Assembly (NCBI GenBank): GCA_018673485.1
Contig: JABHCP010000019.1
Location: 1-47,691 of the forward strand
From: Candidatus Uhrbacteria bacterium
Lineage (GTDB): Bacteria > Patescibacteriota > Patescibacteriia > UBA9934
Reading direction: 5' to 3'
DNA length: 47,691 nucleotides
In this document: positions 37,438 through 45,355 of the stretch, piece by piece
How positions within the stretch are numbered: the stretch's first letter is position 1
Layout of the letters: every line of letters begins with the position of its first letter
Made by a program: the position numbers and the translations under genes
Notes under the pieces: generated by a model
What the model was told of the DNA's origin: nothing
Database searches by the model: none
The model's input: only the letters and a program-made list of their open reading frames with translations

Positions 37438-37511
37438 TCCCGGATCGTCTAAAGGCAGGACACCTGGTTTTGGTCCAGGGAATCGGAGTTCGAATCTCTG
37501 TCCGGGAACCA
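37438..37511 (+). tRNA. tRNA-Gln (anticodon UUG), CCA encoded
   Basis: Acceptor TCCCGGA pairs with TCCGGGA. The anticodon arm CCTGG-TTTTGGT-CCAGG reads UUG, the T arm is GGAGTTCGAATCTC, and ACCA closes the gene. Its own promoter starts about 50 nt upstream and a strong terminator follows, so it is a single-gene unit. Confidence 0.95.
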
Positions 37512-37541
37512 AAAAATCACCATTTCTATGGTGGTTTTTTG
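37511..37541 (+). terminator. tRNA-Gln terminator
   Basis: AAAAAATCACCAT-TTCT-ATGGTGGTTTTTT. Confidence 0.85.
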
Positions 37542-37591
37542 TATTCGTAAGGACAGAGGATTCGAATGAGGGGTGGTAAGGGGTGAACCCC

Positions 37592-38143
37592 TTACACTGC
37601 CGGGGGTGACAGTAATGTTTCGATTAGATCATTCACGTCACGTTTTGATCGAATATGTATAACTTTATTATCATGCGGATCCAAAATCTCACACCATCCA
37701 CTCTCATGACGACAATATCCAACTGAGTAACGTTTATAAATTGAATGAAGTATCAATTTGCACAGCTCGACGAATGTACTTCCTCGTTTTTTAAGGTACC
37801 TCCACACCAAATGTAATATCTGACCTACGATGCTCCTGTGTTGAAAATGATAAATGATGTCAGCTCTTTCAAAGCTTTGCTCTGCCAAGTATCGAGTTGC
37901 ACCTTCTATAATCCAGGCGTCTCGCTCCACTACCTCTTGAATCCTCTGCATCGCCTTTGGTCGATCTTCGATCTCTGAATACCTCTGCTTCCAAAGTATG
38001 TCATCGAGTGAAAACATAGGAATTCCAAACTTTTCAGATGCATGCTGCGCAAATGTGGTCTTTCCCCTTCCTGCGTCACCGATTATCAGAATCCGACGCG
38101 GTTGCTCATTTTTGGTCGACGATTTCATAGTATCTTCTTGCAT
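37592..38143 (-). CDS. P-loop kinase, adenylate kinase/topology-modulation-like
   Basis: 183 residues with Walker A GDAGRGKTTFAQ (residues 22-33), then PMFSLDDILW, an acceptor-site pattern of FlaR/topology-modulation-type small-molecule kinases, and AWIIEGATRY (second strand). A basic, Tyr-rich segment (LCKLILHSIYKRYSVGYCRHE) resembles a lid. It phosphorylates an unknown small substrate. TATAGA 5 nt before the first ATG and divergence from the AlkD gene suggest a leaderless start; M6 is an alternative. Confidence 0.75.
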   Translation of the reverse strand: MQEDTMKSSTKNEQPRRILIIGDAGRGKTTFAQHASEKFGIPMFSLDDILWKQRYSEIEDRPKAMQRIQEVVERDAWIIEGATRYLAEQSFERADIIYHFQHRSIVGQILHLVWRYLKKRGSTFVELCKLILHSIYKRYSVGYCRHESGWCEILDPHDNKVIHIRSKRDVNDLIETLLSPPAV

Positions 38144-38145
38144 GC

Positions 38146-38151
38146 TATTCT
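38146..38151 (+). promoter_or_regulatory. Leaderless-type -10 element (AlkD gene)
   Basis: TGCTATTCT (extended -10), 9 nt, ATG at 38161. Confidence 0.55.
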
Positions 38152-38160
38152 ATATCTGTT

Positions 38161-38865
38161 ATGAATATTATTCAAACAATTCAAAAAGAGCTCAAAAGAC
38201 AAGCTGATCCAACAGTCAAAAAGAGCGCTCTGCGCTGGTTTAAAGAACCAATCAAACTTTACGGCGTTAAAACCCCTGAGGTTCGACGCATGTCCCAAGA
38301 ATTCTACCGTGAAGTTCAGGACCTATCTAAAAACGAGCTTTTTGATATTTGTGAGAAGCTTATGCAATCGGGAATGCAAGAGGAATTTGTAATTGCATCA
38401 GCCTGGGCGTTTCGTAGACGCAAGGAATTTAATGAAACAGACTTCGATCGATTTGAGGCTTGGGTCGATCAATACGTCTCAAACTGGGCAATGTGTGATG
38501 ACTTTTGCACAAAGTCACTTGGATATCTATTACTAGACTTCCCTGCCCTTGTTCCAAAAATTAAACTCTGGACCAAGTCAAAAAATCAATGGGTTCAGCG
38601 CGCCTGCACGGTTAGCTTAATCATTCCAGTTCGAAACAAACAAAATATCGACGATGTATTCGATGTAGCCTTCGATCTCCTCGAGTGCCCAGAAGACATG
38701 GTTCAAAAAGGCTACGGCTGGATGCTCAAAGAAGCCACCAAGCATTATCAAGATGAGGTATTCAAATTCGTTATGAAGTATAAATCTCACATGCCAAGAA
38801 CGGCACTTCGATACGCAATCGAGAAAATGCCCAAACGATTAAAAAAGGACACCATGATTAAATAA
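38161..38865 (+). CDS. DNA alkylation repair protein, AlkD family
   Basis: 234 residues of HEAT-like alpha-helical repeats. LYGVKTPEVRRMS near the start, VSNWAMCDDFCTKSLGYLL with the Trp and Asp that contact damaged DNA in AlkD, WVQRACTVSLI, and YGWMLKEATKHY with MPRTALRYAIEKM at the end. AlkD glycosylases excise 3- and 7-alkylpurines without base flipping. Start fixed by the -10 at 9 nt. A perfect 52-bp palindrome begins directly after the stop codon. Confidence 0.92.
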   Translation: MNIIQTIQKELKRQADPTVKKSALRWFKEPIKLYGVKTPEVRRMSQEFYREVQDLSKNELFDICEKLMQSGMQEEFVIASAWAFRRRKEFNETDFDRFEAWVDQYVSNWAMCDDFCTKSLGYLLLDFPALVPKIKLWTKSKNQWVQRACTVSLIIPVRNKQNIDDVFDVAFDLLECPEDMVQKGYGWMLKEATKHYQDEVFKFVMKYKSHMPRTALRYAIEKMPKRLKKDTMIK

Positions 38866-38917
38866 GTATAAATTCAGCACTAAGTGTACGATCGTACACT
38901 TAGTGCTGAATTTATAC
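38866..38917. repeat. Perfect 52-bp palindrome, no loop
   Basis: GTATAAATTCAGCACTAAGT, GTACGA and the exact reverse complement. The centre GTACGATCGTAC lies at 38891/38892. It abuts the AlkD stop codon and has no T tail. Confidence 0.9.
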
Positions 38918-38948
38918 AGCGTTCATAAAAACCTACTTCTATCTGTAT

Positions 38949-38982
38949 TAAAAAGAACCAGCGCAAGCTGGCTCTTTTAAAT
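38949..38982 (-). terminator. Terminator of the 39003-39440 gene
   Basis: Minus strand AAGAGCCAGC-TTGC-GCTGGTTCTT followed by TTTAAT. Confidence 0.8.
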
Positions 38983-39002
38983 CTAATGACTGGAAGAACT
39001 TT

Positions 39003-39440
39003 TTAGGTCCAAGATAAAATCTCCTTAGCAATCTCGGGCTTATCCGCAAACTCCTCGTTGACAATTCTTCTCGCTTCTTTGATAGCTAATTTAAAATCTT
39101 CATCAATCCATCCGGGATAATTCCGACCAACCCCACCTTGATCTCGATTCTCTCCCAAAAGACGTAAAGATGCAAGCGCCTCTTGAAATACTCCAATCTG
39201 AGAACGAAGCGATCTAAGCTCTTCTGTACTTGGGTCTTCAACGATGAGCTCTCTAACTAACTTCGCGCGCAAGTTGAGCCAATCCTCCATTCTCTTACGC
39301 TTTTCAGGAGTAAGAACATGCTCAGACTCAGCTTCCACATGGTCAGTCTCATCTGTAGTACCTGAATCAATCTCTTTATTCGTTTTTGTAGCCTCTTCAG
39401 CTATTATACCTTTTTGCCCTATTCCTATTTCTAATTTCAT
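39003..39440 (-). CDS. Hypothetical helical protein, 145 aa
   Basis: Predicted helical, soluble, charged. N-terminal 35 residues low complexity; then helices (TPEKRKRMEDWLNLRAKLVREL, EELRSLRSQIGVFQEAL) and a C-terminal segment NYPGWIDEDFKLAIKEARRIVNEEF. The last segment resembles YPSWTGHTFLQAAKEIEDLLEEL of the adjacent 106-aa protein, so the two may share a C-terminal module. It starts 3 nt behind that gene. Function unknown. Confidence 0.65.
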   Translation of the reverse strand: MKLEIGIGQKGIIAEEATKTNKEIDSGTTDETDHVEAESEHVLTPEKRKRMEDWLNLRAKLVRELIVEDPSTEELRSLRSQIGVFQEALASLRLLGENRDQGGVGRNYPGWIDEDFKLAIKEARRIVNEEFADKPEIAKEILSWT

Positions 39441-39443
39441 ATT

Positions 39444-39764
39444 CTATTCTTGTTTATCAGAACTCAACTCCTCTAAAAGATCTTCTATTTCCTTTGCTGC
39501 CTGAAGAAAAGTATGACCTGTCCAACTTGGATATAATATATGCCTATCTTCAAGGCGCAGCTCTCCTTTTCCAATTTTTCTATATTCATCAGCGAGCTTC
39601 TCCCAATAATCTTTATTGTACTCTTCCCAATCTTCATACTTGAACGCTATTCGAATGCCGAGCAAAAAACTATCCAATTTCTCACGTTGATCAGGTAACA
39701 TATGGTCCTCAAGATCCTGAGCAGGTGCCGTAAACTCTGGCCCTCTTTTTCCAAACATATTCAC
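39444..39764 (-). CDS. Hypothetical helical protein, 106 aa
   Basis: Soluble, acidic, mostly helical (DQREKLDSFLLGIRIAFKYEDWEEYNKDYWEKLADEY). It shares the YPxW....F..A.KE..... motif with the next gene. It lies 2 nt behind the MscS-helix gene, so it is probably part of the same operon. No family recognised. Confidence 0.6.
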   Translation of the reverse strand: MNMFGKRGPEFTAPAQDLEDHMLPDQREKLDSFLLGIRIAFKYEDWEEYNKDYWEKLADEYRKIGKGELRLEDRHILYPSWTGHTFLQAAKEIEDLLEELSSDKQE

Positions 39765-39766
39765 AA

Positions 39767-40456
39767 TTATTGATTATCTGTTTTTGAACTTAGATCTTTT
39801 GATAACTGATTTAGAATTCGTGATGCGTATTCTCGGCCACCGAGTCCAAATGCTAATCCACCAGCAAGTGCGATCATGGCTACGAATCCTGTGAATAGAA
39901 CTTGAATCAATGACTCTGCGATTCCGAGCTGCACGAGTGCTGCCATGAAACTAAATACTATAATCGCGTATCGTGCGCTTCCTGCTAAAAAGCATGCGCT
40001 ATGCATCTTTGCAGCTTCAAGTGCTGTTTTAATAATCTCCTGAACAAAGTTTGCCAAAATCATTCCAACCAAGAGAATTATTACAGCAATTAATACATTT
40101 GGAATATATTCAACGATGGTGGTCAAGAATAAAGTAACTTGATTCCATTCCAAGATGTCAGCCGCGGCGATTAGTGCAAAAATGATAACAAACCATTTTA
40201 CTAGCCAACCGAGTGACTTTCCAAGATCAAGCTTTAATCCTGCGCGCTTGAACATTGTGTCCAACTCCAGTTTTTGCATTAACTCATCAATATGCAAAAC
40301 CTTCGCTAATCTAATCACGACCTTATAAAGAACACCGGCCAAGATAAGACCTAAAATAAAAATAATCACTGCAAAAAGCAGCTTTGGCACAAAAAGTACA
40401 ACTCCAGCCCACAGATCTACAAAGGCTGACTGCAACACATCTACATATTGAGGCAT
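39767..40456 (-). CDS. Small-conductance-channel-like membrane protein (conserved TM-helix family)
   Basis: 229 residues, four to five helices. Two copies of the conserved TM helix pattern are visible (LFAVIIFILGLILAGVLYKVV and VLIAVIILLVGMILANFVQEII), and the C-terminal LAFGLGGREYASRIL matches the MscS pore-lining end. The cytoplasmic beta domain of MscS is absent. Possible mechanosensitive or osmotic role. TATAAC ends 10 nt before the ATG. Confidence 0.8.
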   Translation of the reverse strand: MPQYVDVLQSAFVDLWAGVVLFVPKLLFAVIIFILGLILAGVLYKVVIRLAKVLHIDELMQKLELDTMFKRAGLKLDLGKSLGWLVKWFVIIFALIAAADILEWNQVTLFLTTIVEYIPNVLIAVIILLVGMILANFVQEIIKTALEAAKMHSACFLAGSARYAIIVFSFMAALVQLGIAESLIQVLFTGFVAMIALAGGLAFGLGGREYASRILNQLSKDLSSKTDNQ

Positions 40457-40481
40457 AGAAAAAAAGGTTATAAAGTTTATT

Positions 40482-40512
40482 AGAGGTTGAAAAGGTTGTA
40501 GAGGTTGTAATC
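40482..40512. repeat. Nonamer repeat (GTTGNANNN)
   Basis: GTTGAAAAG GTTGTAGAG GTTGTAATC starting at 40486, between tsaB and the channel-like gene. Confidence 0.65.
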
Positions 40513-40545
40513 ACCTCAAAATCTTCTACCGCCTCCATTGTACCG

Positions 40546-40977
40546 CTACTTGGCCTTTCTCCTCAATGCATCCTTTGTGGATATGGTGATGCGAGGCTTG
40601 TGCTCATATTTTGGTGTGAGCACATTTTTTATCTCAAAACTAGACAATCCTTGTTCAAGCAGTTTATTGATTGTATCAATATCTTGTTCAGTCTTTTCTT
40701 TCTGCACTGCCACGAGGCCTATGCCCTTAGCAAAACCAAGCGTATTAACAATCGCCAGCGAACTCCTAAGTGCTGTTGCTGAACCAGGACCAACAACTGC
40801 AAAGATCTTTTTCACCTCACCCAGCTCACATCCATTTTTTTCTAAAAAATCACGGAAGGCTTTTAAATAGCCCTCCGGTCCAATTTCATTTACTACAATA
40901 TCCTGCTCAACCGCACCTTCCTTGAGAATTGAAAAAATAATTCGATTAATATCTTGGCCATTAAGATAAATCATCAT
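40546..40977 (-). CDS. tsaB: TsaB-like protein (t6A biosynthesis)
   Basis: 143 residues, shorter than typical TsaB. IFAVVGPGSATALRSSLAIVNTLGFAKGI corresponds to the GPGSFTGLRIGLATAKGLA signature of TsaB, the non-catalytic partner of TsaD in making threonylcarbamoyl-adenosine at tRNA position 37. The N-terminal strand (MMIYLNGQDINRIIFSIL) fits the ASKHA fold. Its start overlaps the stop of the winged-helix gene (ATGA). The C-terminal half of a normal TsaB is reduced. Confidence 0.75.
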   Translation of the reverse strand: MMIYLNGQDINRIIFSILKEGAVEQDIVVNEIGPEGYLKAFRDFLEKNGCELGEVKKIFAVVGPGSATALRSSLAIVNTLGFAKGIGLVAVQKEKTEQDIDTINKLLEQGLSSFEIKNVLTPKYEHKPRITISTKDALRRKAK

Positions 40978-41663
40978 AGTGACAAATTAACCTTATTAAC
41001 AAGTATGACTTTATCTGACTCCAACAAGGACATTAAAAATCGATCCTTAACTTCAAATCTATACGTGTACTCATCCGTTGGCATGTACGTGTAATTAATC
41101 TCACGCGCAAGCTTTGACTCTAATGATTCCATTGCCTTTACAAGGCGTTTATCACTGATATCCCCAACAACCAGTATGTCTGAGGCTACATCGCTGTTAT
41201 CTATAAATCGTCCGGTTAAAAGAAGAAGGTCGAGCGAACCTGCGTCTTGTAGCTCACCAACCAATGAATGATTCATAAGTATCGCCATTTTTTTCATCAT
41301 GCCGCGCAGCTCCTCGAAAAATGGACACTCCTTATTTGCTATGTAATATTTTTTCTTGTCTTTTGTTTTTTTCTTTGGCACCTCACTCTCGGTTGAGATA
41401 ATCTTTCCTGCAACCTCACTAATAACATTGAGGCCTATCAAGTTTTGCAACTCTCTGCGGACTGAATTTAATTGTGCGTCAACCTTGCGAGTTATCTCAC
41501 GAACATAAAACGGACGGTCTGGATGTTCCAAGAATAGATTCAAAAGTCTGACTCTTGTCTTTGATCCAAATAAACTCTCAGGAGCGAATGCCTCTACAGG
41601 CTTCTCTTGAGGCTTTACTTCTACTTTGTCTGATACTTTCACAGGCATAAAAAATGTATTCAA
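40974..41663 (-). CDS. Winged-helix regulator fused to a nucleotidyltransferase-like domain
   Basis: 229 residues. Residues about 30-85 are a winged helix (LFGSKTRVRLLNLFLEHPDR, YVREITRKVDAQLNSVRREL). A Lys-rich linker follows, then about 130-229 a minimal nucleotidyltransferase-like fold with LLLLTGRF and ASDILVVGDIS. I recall such proteins next to tsaB in CPR genomes. The start is TTG 41663 with AAGGAGG 11 nt before it, or ATG 41648. DNA target unknown. Confidence 0.7.
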   Translation of the reverse strand: MNTFFMPVKVSDKVEVKPQEKPVEAFAPESLFGSKTRVRLLNLFLEHPDRPFYVREITRKVDAQLNSVRRELQNLIGLNVISEVAGKIISTESEVPKKKTKDKKKYYIANKECPFFEELRGMMKKMAILMNHSLVGELQDAGSLDLLLLTGRFIDNSDVASDILVVGDISDKRLVKAMESLESKLAREINYTYMPTDEYTYRFEVKDRFLMSLLESDKVILVNKVNLSL

Positions 41664-41740
41664 TGTGTATATAACCTCCTTCCACTTAGTCTATTCATAT
41701 AGTAAACTTATTACCAGGAGGTGTAAAGGACACCAAACAT

Positions 41741-43906
41741 ATGCTAGTGATAAAATCGTCTGCGCAAATTCTAAATCCAAAGTCAGAGAAAGCTCATATT
41801 TCCAGTACTTTGATACCACTTCCAGAGAAATGTGGCCATATCTTCGGTCTTGTTAGGTTTTTGGGCAAATCCAACACCGCTCGTGAGCTTATATCTGAAG
41901 CAATTCATGAAAGACTGGCCAGATTCAAAGATACCATTGAAGGAGATGTCCATATTGCTCGCAGATTTGAGCAATTATTACAGGCTCTTAATGAAGACAT
42001 CGCCCAAATTATCGCTGAACAAAAAAGTATTCCACTATCTGACACTCATATAGTGATCGGTGTGGTTCATGAAAATAAAGTGTTCATCAGCGGAATCGGA
42101 AACTTATCAGCACTCTTCATGCACCGCACTGCCCAGCAGAGATATGTGATCTACGAATTGTCTGATCAATTTGCCAATAAAGAAGACCAGTCGTGGGACA
42201 AACTATTTGAAACTGTGCTCGACGGCGAACTTCACCCTGGTGACATATTTTATTTGGCTACCCGTGTTTCGGCACGAGAGATAACTCTAGCCGAACTTCA
42301 AGATATTTTAACTACCCTGCCGGCATCTGGATCATTGAAAAGAATACAGCAGTACTTAAACCGCGACACCGTATACGGAGGTATATGCTTTCAAGTATCT
42401 GACACGCCTGAAGCCGGCGCTCCCAAAAAAGTAAATCCGATGCATTCAATGGAACTACTCGATGAGACTCAAGAAAAAACAGCTACATTACTAGGTGACC
42501 AGGCACCTGACGTTGGAGGGTTCATAGCAAAAATCACAAACCCACTTATTAAGAAATTATCTGCTCCGGGTACTCGTGGGTACAAAAGCTTGCTAAAAAG
42601 GATAACAAAAGTTTTCCTACAAGTTTTAACAATCTTGATCGCTGGGCTTATTAAAATCATTGCTTTCATTACAAAATACGCAATAATCGGCTTGCAGAAC
42701 CTGCCGTCGCTCTTTAGAAAAGGACACAGCGCGGTAAAGCAACAGCCTCATCCAAAAGAAAGAATCAGTGCAGGTATAATGTGGTTTAATAAACTGCCGT
42801 CAGTAACAAAGTATGCGGGTATTACGATCGCGATACTGATCTTAATTTTTGTATCAACGATGACAATAACCAATCGACGACAGGCCAGCATACAACAAGA
42901 AGATGCATTCAATGTCATAGTCACGCACATTCAAGAAAAAATGGATTCAGCGCAAGCAAGCCTCATCTATGATGACGAAAACCAGGCACGACTACACTTG
43001 CAAGAAGCAACTGCCCTACTTGAAACCATAAACTATAACGGACGATCGCAAGAAAATACTACAAATGAATTACGAGAGCAACTTCAAGAAGTTCTCTATG
43101 ACATACAAAAAATAACTCCAGCCGACTTAACAATTCTTGCAACGTCAGGTGACATAGAAATCACTCAAGCGCTCGTAATTGCTGATGCCATATATTCCAT
43201 CGATTTACAAAATAATCTCTACCGGCTTAATACACTCGAATCCAACTGGCAATCAATTGACATCAACTCTGGAGCCATTGAACAAATAATTAGTTCAAGC
43301 ACTACCGAGGATGGCAATGCCCTGGTGGTCGACGTAAACCAACAGCTCGGACGGCTCGCTATAAGTGGTAGCACGCTCAATCCTATCGTGAGTGGTGCAA
43401 ATGACTTATTGAGCGTGGAGGATATAATTGAATATAACGAGAGTATCTACGTACTCTCAGCAACTGCAAAGCAAATCACAAAAATGCGCGAACGAGGTGA
43501 CGGCTACGAGGCTGGCACTCCATGGATTAGCTCAACTGACTCAGACACCGACCTTTCAAGCGCACGAGCGTTAGCGATTGATGGAAATATATACGTACTC
43601 ACACAAGATGATGTAGTTTCATTACTCTCAGGACGACAACAAACATTTAATCTAGACTCCATATCACCTCAGATGAGCGATCCAATAGACATCTGGACAG
43701 ACGCCGACAGTCAATTCATATACATATTAGAACCTGCTGAGTCTCGAGTCATCGTACTTGATAAAGAAGGATCACTAATTGCGCAATATACTAATGACAC
43801 AATCGCACAAGCGCACTCCATGATCGTACAAGAAGACAGCAATTCGATAATAGTAGTAACCGACACAACTGCCTACACATTCGCCGCCGAGCACCTGCTA
43901 CAGTAA
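41741..43906 (+). CDS. PP2C-like domain, membrane helices and beta-propeller-like C-terminus
   Basis: 721 residues. Residues about 1-225 resemble a PPM/PP2C phosphatase fold (GHIFGLVRF, HIVIGVVHENKVFISGIGN, LHPGDIFYLAT), though not all metal-binding Asp are evident. Helices lie near 283-310 (VLTILIAGLIKIIAFI) and 350-370 (YAGITIAILILIFVSTM). A coiled coil follows, and about 460-721 form blade-like repeats (LVIADAIYSIDLQNNLYRLN, ARALAIDGNIYVLTQDDVV). This suggests a cytoplasmic sensor or phosphatase module coupled to an exported propeller. Divergent from the winged-helix gene. Confidence 0.6.
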   Translation: MLVIKSSAQILNPKSEKAHISSTLIPLPEKCGHIFGLVRFLGKSNTARELISEAIHERLARFKDTIEGDVHIARRFEQLLQALNEDIAQIIAEQKSIPLSDTHIVIGVVHENKVFISGIGNLSALFMHRTAQQRYVIYELSDQFANKEDQSWDKLFETVLDGELHPGDIFYLATRVSAREITLAELQDILTTLPASGSLKRIQQYLNRDTVYGGICFQVSDTPEAGAPKKVNPMHSMELLDETQEKTATLLGDQAPDVGGFIAKITNPLIKKLSAPGTRGYKSLLKRITKVFLQVLTILIAGLIKIIAFITKYAIIGLQNLPSLFRKGHSAVKQQPHPKERISAGIMWFNKLPSVTKYAGITIAILILIFVSTMTITNRRQASIQQEDAFNVIVTHIQEKMDSAQASLIYDDENQARLHLQEATALLETINYNGRSQENTTNELREQLQEVLYDIQKITPADLTILATSGDIEITQALVIADAIYSIDLQNNLYRLNTLESNWQSIDINSGAIEQIISSSTTEDGNALVVDVNQQLGRLAISGSTLNPIVSGANDLLSVEDIIEYNESIYVLSATAKQITKMRERGDGYEAGTPWISSTDSDTDLSSARALAIDGNIYVLTQDDVVSLLSGRQQTFNLDSISPQMSDPIDIWTDADSQFIYILEPAESRVIVLDKEGSLIAQYTNDTIAQAHSMIVQEDSNSIIVVTDTTAYTFAAEHLLQ

Positions 43907-43915
43907 TCAGATTTA

Positions 43916-43948
43916 AAAAACCACCCAGCGTAAGCTTGAGTGGTTTTT
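43916..43948. terminator. Bidirectional terminator, twin of 45307-45341
   Basis: AAAAACCACCCAGCG-TAAG-CTTGAGTGGTTTTT. Serves the 721-aa gene and the convergent metallopeptidase gene. Confidence 0.85.
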
Positions 43949-43968
43949 GAATTTAATACTAGGTATTC

Positions 43969-45276
43969 TCATTCATCTTTCATATAAACCTCATCAAAAT
44001 CACCCTCTCCAAGAATACGTCTTCGCTCCATCTCTGCATCAATTACATCAACCAACTGCCTTGTTCGATCAGCATCAGATTCCTCAAGTCCGATAGTTGT
44101 CTCACGAAAAAGATATGAGCGTAATATATCAAGAAAAGCCCTGTAGTCTCCCTCTTTATCCTGCAAACGCTTACGAAAAACCTCAATCCAATTCGGGTCC
44201 TGCTTTTCCCTAAATGCCAACATTGTCTCAAAAAACTGCAATGCGTCATTACGTTGTGGCCCATTGACTTCAAAAAGTGGTAAATCTTTTATACCATCAC
44301 GATCGCCAGAATGTTCAGAACTCGGCTTTCCTCCAAGCACCATTAAACCCATAGGGCCAAATGAATGAGCCAATTGCCTTAATAAATCTGCTTTGGCCTC
44401 GTCGTCATCTTTCTCATATGCATTAAAGAAAGCCCTATACTCCATCTCTTCGGCGGTCAGAGTAAGCAATCTAAGTTGTGAGGAAATATTTTCATACTCC
44501 CCAACATCTGTAGTTACCTCATCTAAAAAACGAAACAGCTGATCTGAGCCATAAGAAAATGAACGCTGTGTATGTCGATATTCATGCAGGAACGCTTGGT
44601 CCGGATAATCTTCTTGCAAGAATCGCTTCAAATGATCTTCGGAGAGATAAATAGTCGGATCTTGTAAAACACCCTCCAGCGTTTGATTACGCATAATAAA
44701 TAAAGAAGGACTACCACCACTTAGCTCTACCCATAATTCCTGACGCTTTTCATAATCATCCCCTGCTTCTTGGAGAGAAATGATACGTACATCAAATCGC
44801 TGCTCATCATCTTCAGAATCTATACCAAGCTTCTTACGTTGCTCGACCAATATAGAATCATCACCGTATGCGAGCAATCCTCGCAATTTCTCTGTTAATA
44901 CACTGTCTACACGCTCTTCGATCGTTGAGATCATGTCTCTTTCTTTCCTACTCCTCTCCTCTGGCTCAATATCAACAAGCCTTCTCATAAACTGCTCAAT
45001 ATAGACAAACTCTGTATCTGACACTACCTCATCACCTGTGCCAATAAGAATGTCACTCGCCATATCAAAAAGTGCCACCTCACTCGCATTCCTTGGAAAA
45101 TCCTTAGGAACTTCAAATTCTGCACAGATGCTCTCAGGAGTATAATGCTTCCTTTCGGGTATCTCTGAATCCTCCAAATAATCCCGTGCAACTCCTTGTT
45201 GTTCATTGCCTGCGCCACTCTCAGGACTAACACCCCTCTTCCGCTCATTTAACGACCGTTTGATAACCTCATTCAT
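43969..45276 (-). CDS. Predicted zinc metallopeptidase (HEYRH)
   Basis: 435 residues from ATG 45276, preferred because TGATAAAAT ends 8 nt before it. FLHEYRHTQRSF (HExxH at 231-235) and FLDEVTTD about 20 residues later form a gluzincin-like metal site. The rest is helical and charged, without signal peptide or membrane helix, so the protein is probably cytoplasmic. I do not recognise the family. It is flanked by two almost identical terminators and is monocistronic. It may be a regulatory protease or an inactive relative. Confidence 0.6.
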   Translation of the reverse strand: MNEVIKRSLNERKRGVSPESGAGNEQQGVARDYLEDSEIPERKHYTPESICAEFEVPKDFPRNASEVALFDMASDILIGTGDEVVSDTEFVYIEQFMRRLVDIEPEERSRKERDMISTIEERVDSVLTEKLRGLLAYGDDSILVEQRKKLGIDSEDDEQRFDVRIISLQEAGDDYEKRQELWVELSGGSPSLFIMRNQTLEGVLQDPTIYLSEDHLKRFLQEDYPDQAFLHEYRHTQRSFSYGSDQLFRFLDEVTTDVGEYENISSQLRLLTLTAEEMEYRAFFNAYEKDDDEAKADLLRQLAHSFGPMGLMVLGGKPSSEHSGDRDGIKDLPLFEVNGPQRNDALQFFETMLAFREKQDPNWIEVFRKRLQDKEGDYRAFLDILRSYLFRETTIGLEESDADRTRQLVDVIDAEMERRRILGEGDFDEVYMKDE

Positions 45277-45306
45277 ATAAATGAATTTTATCATGACTAT
45301 TGCTAT

Positions 45307-45341
45307 TAAAAAACCACTCAGCGTAAGCTTGGGTGGTTTTT
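45307..45341. terminator. Bidirectional terminator, twin of 43916-43948
   Basis: AAAAAACCACTCAGCG-TAAG-CTTGGGTGGTTTTT, directly behind the 204-aa membrane gene. Confidence 0.85.
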
Positions 45342-45355
45342 AATTTTCTATCAAA

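Noticed and set aside
37512-37591. A second tRNA gene behind tRNA-Gln
   Set aside because: Only a T-arm-like fragment in reverse orientation is present; no cloverleaf can be formed.
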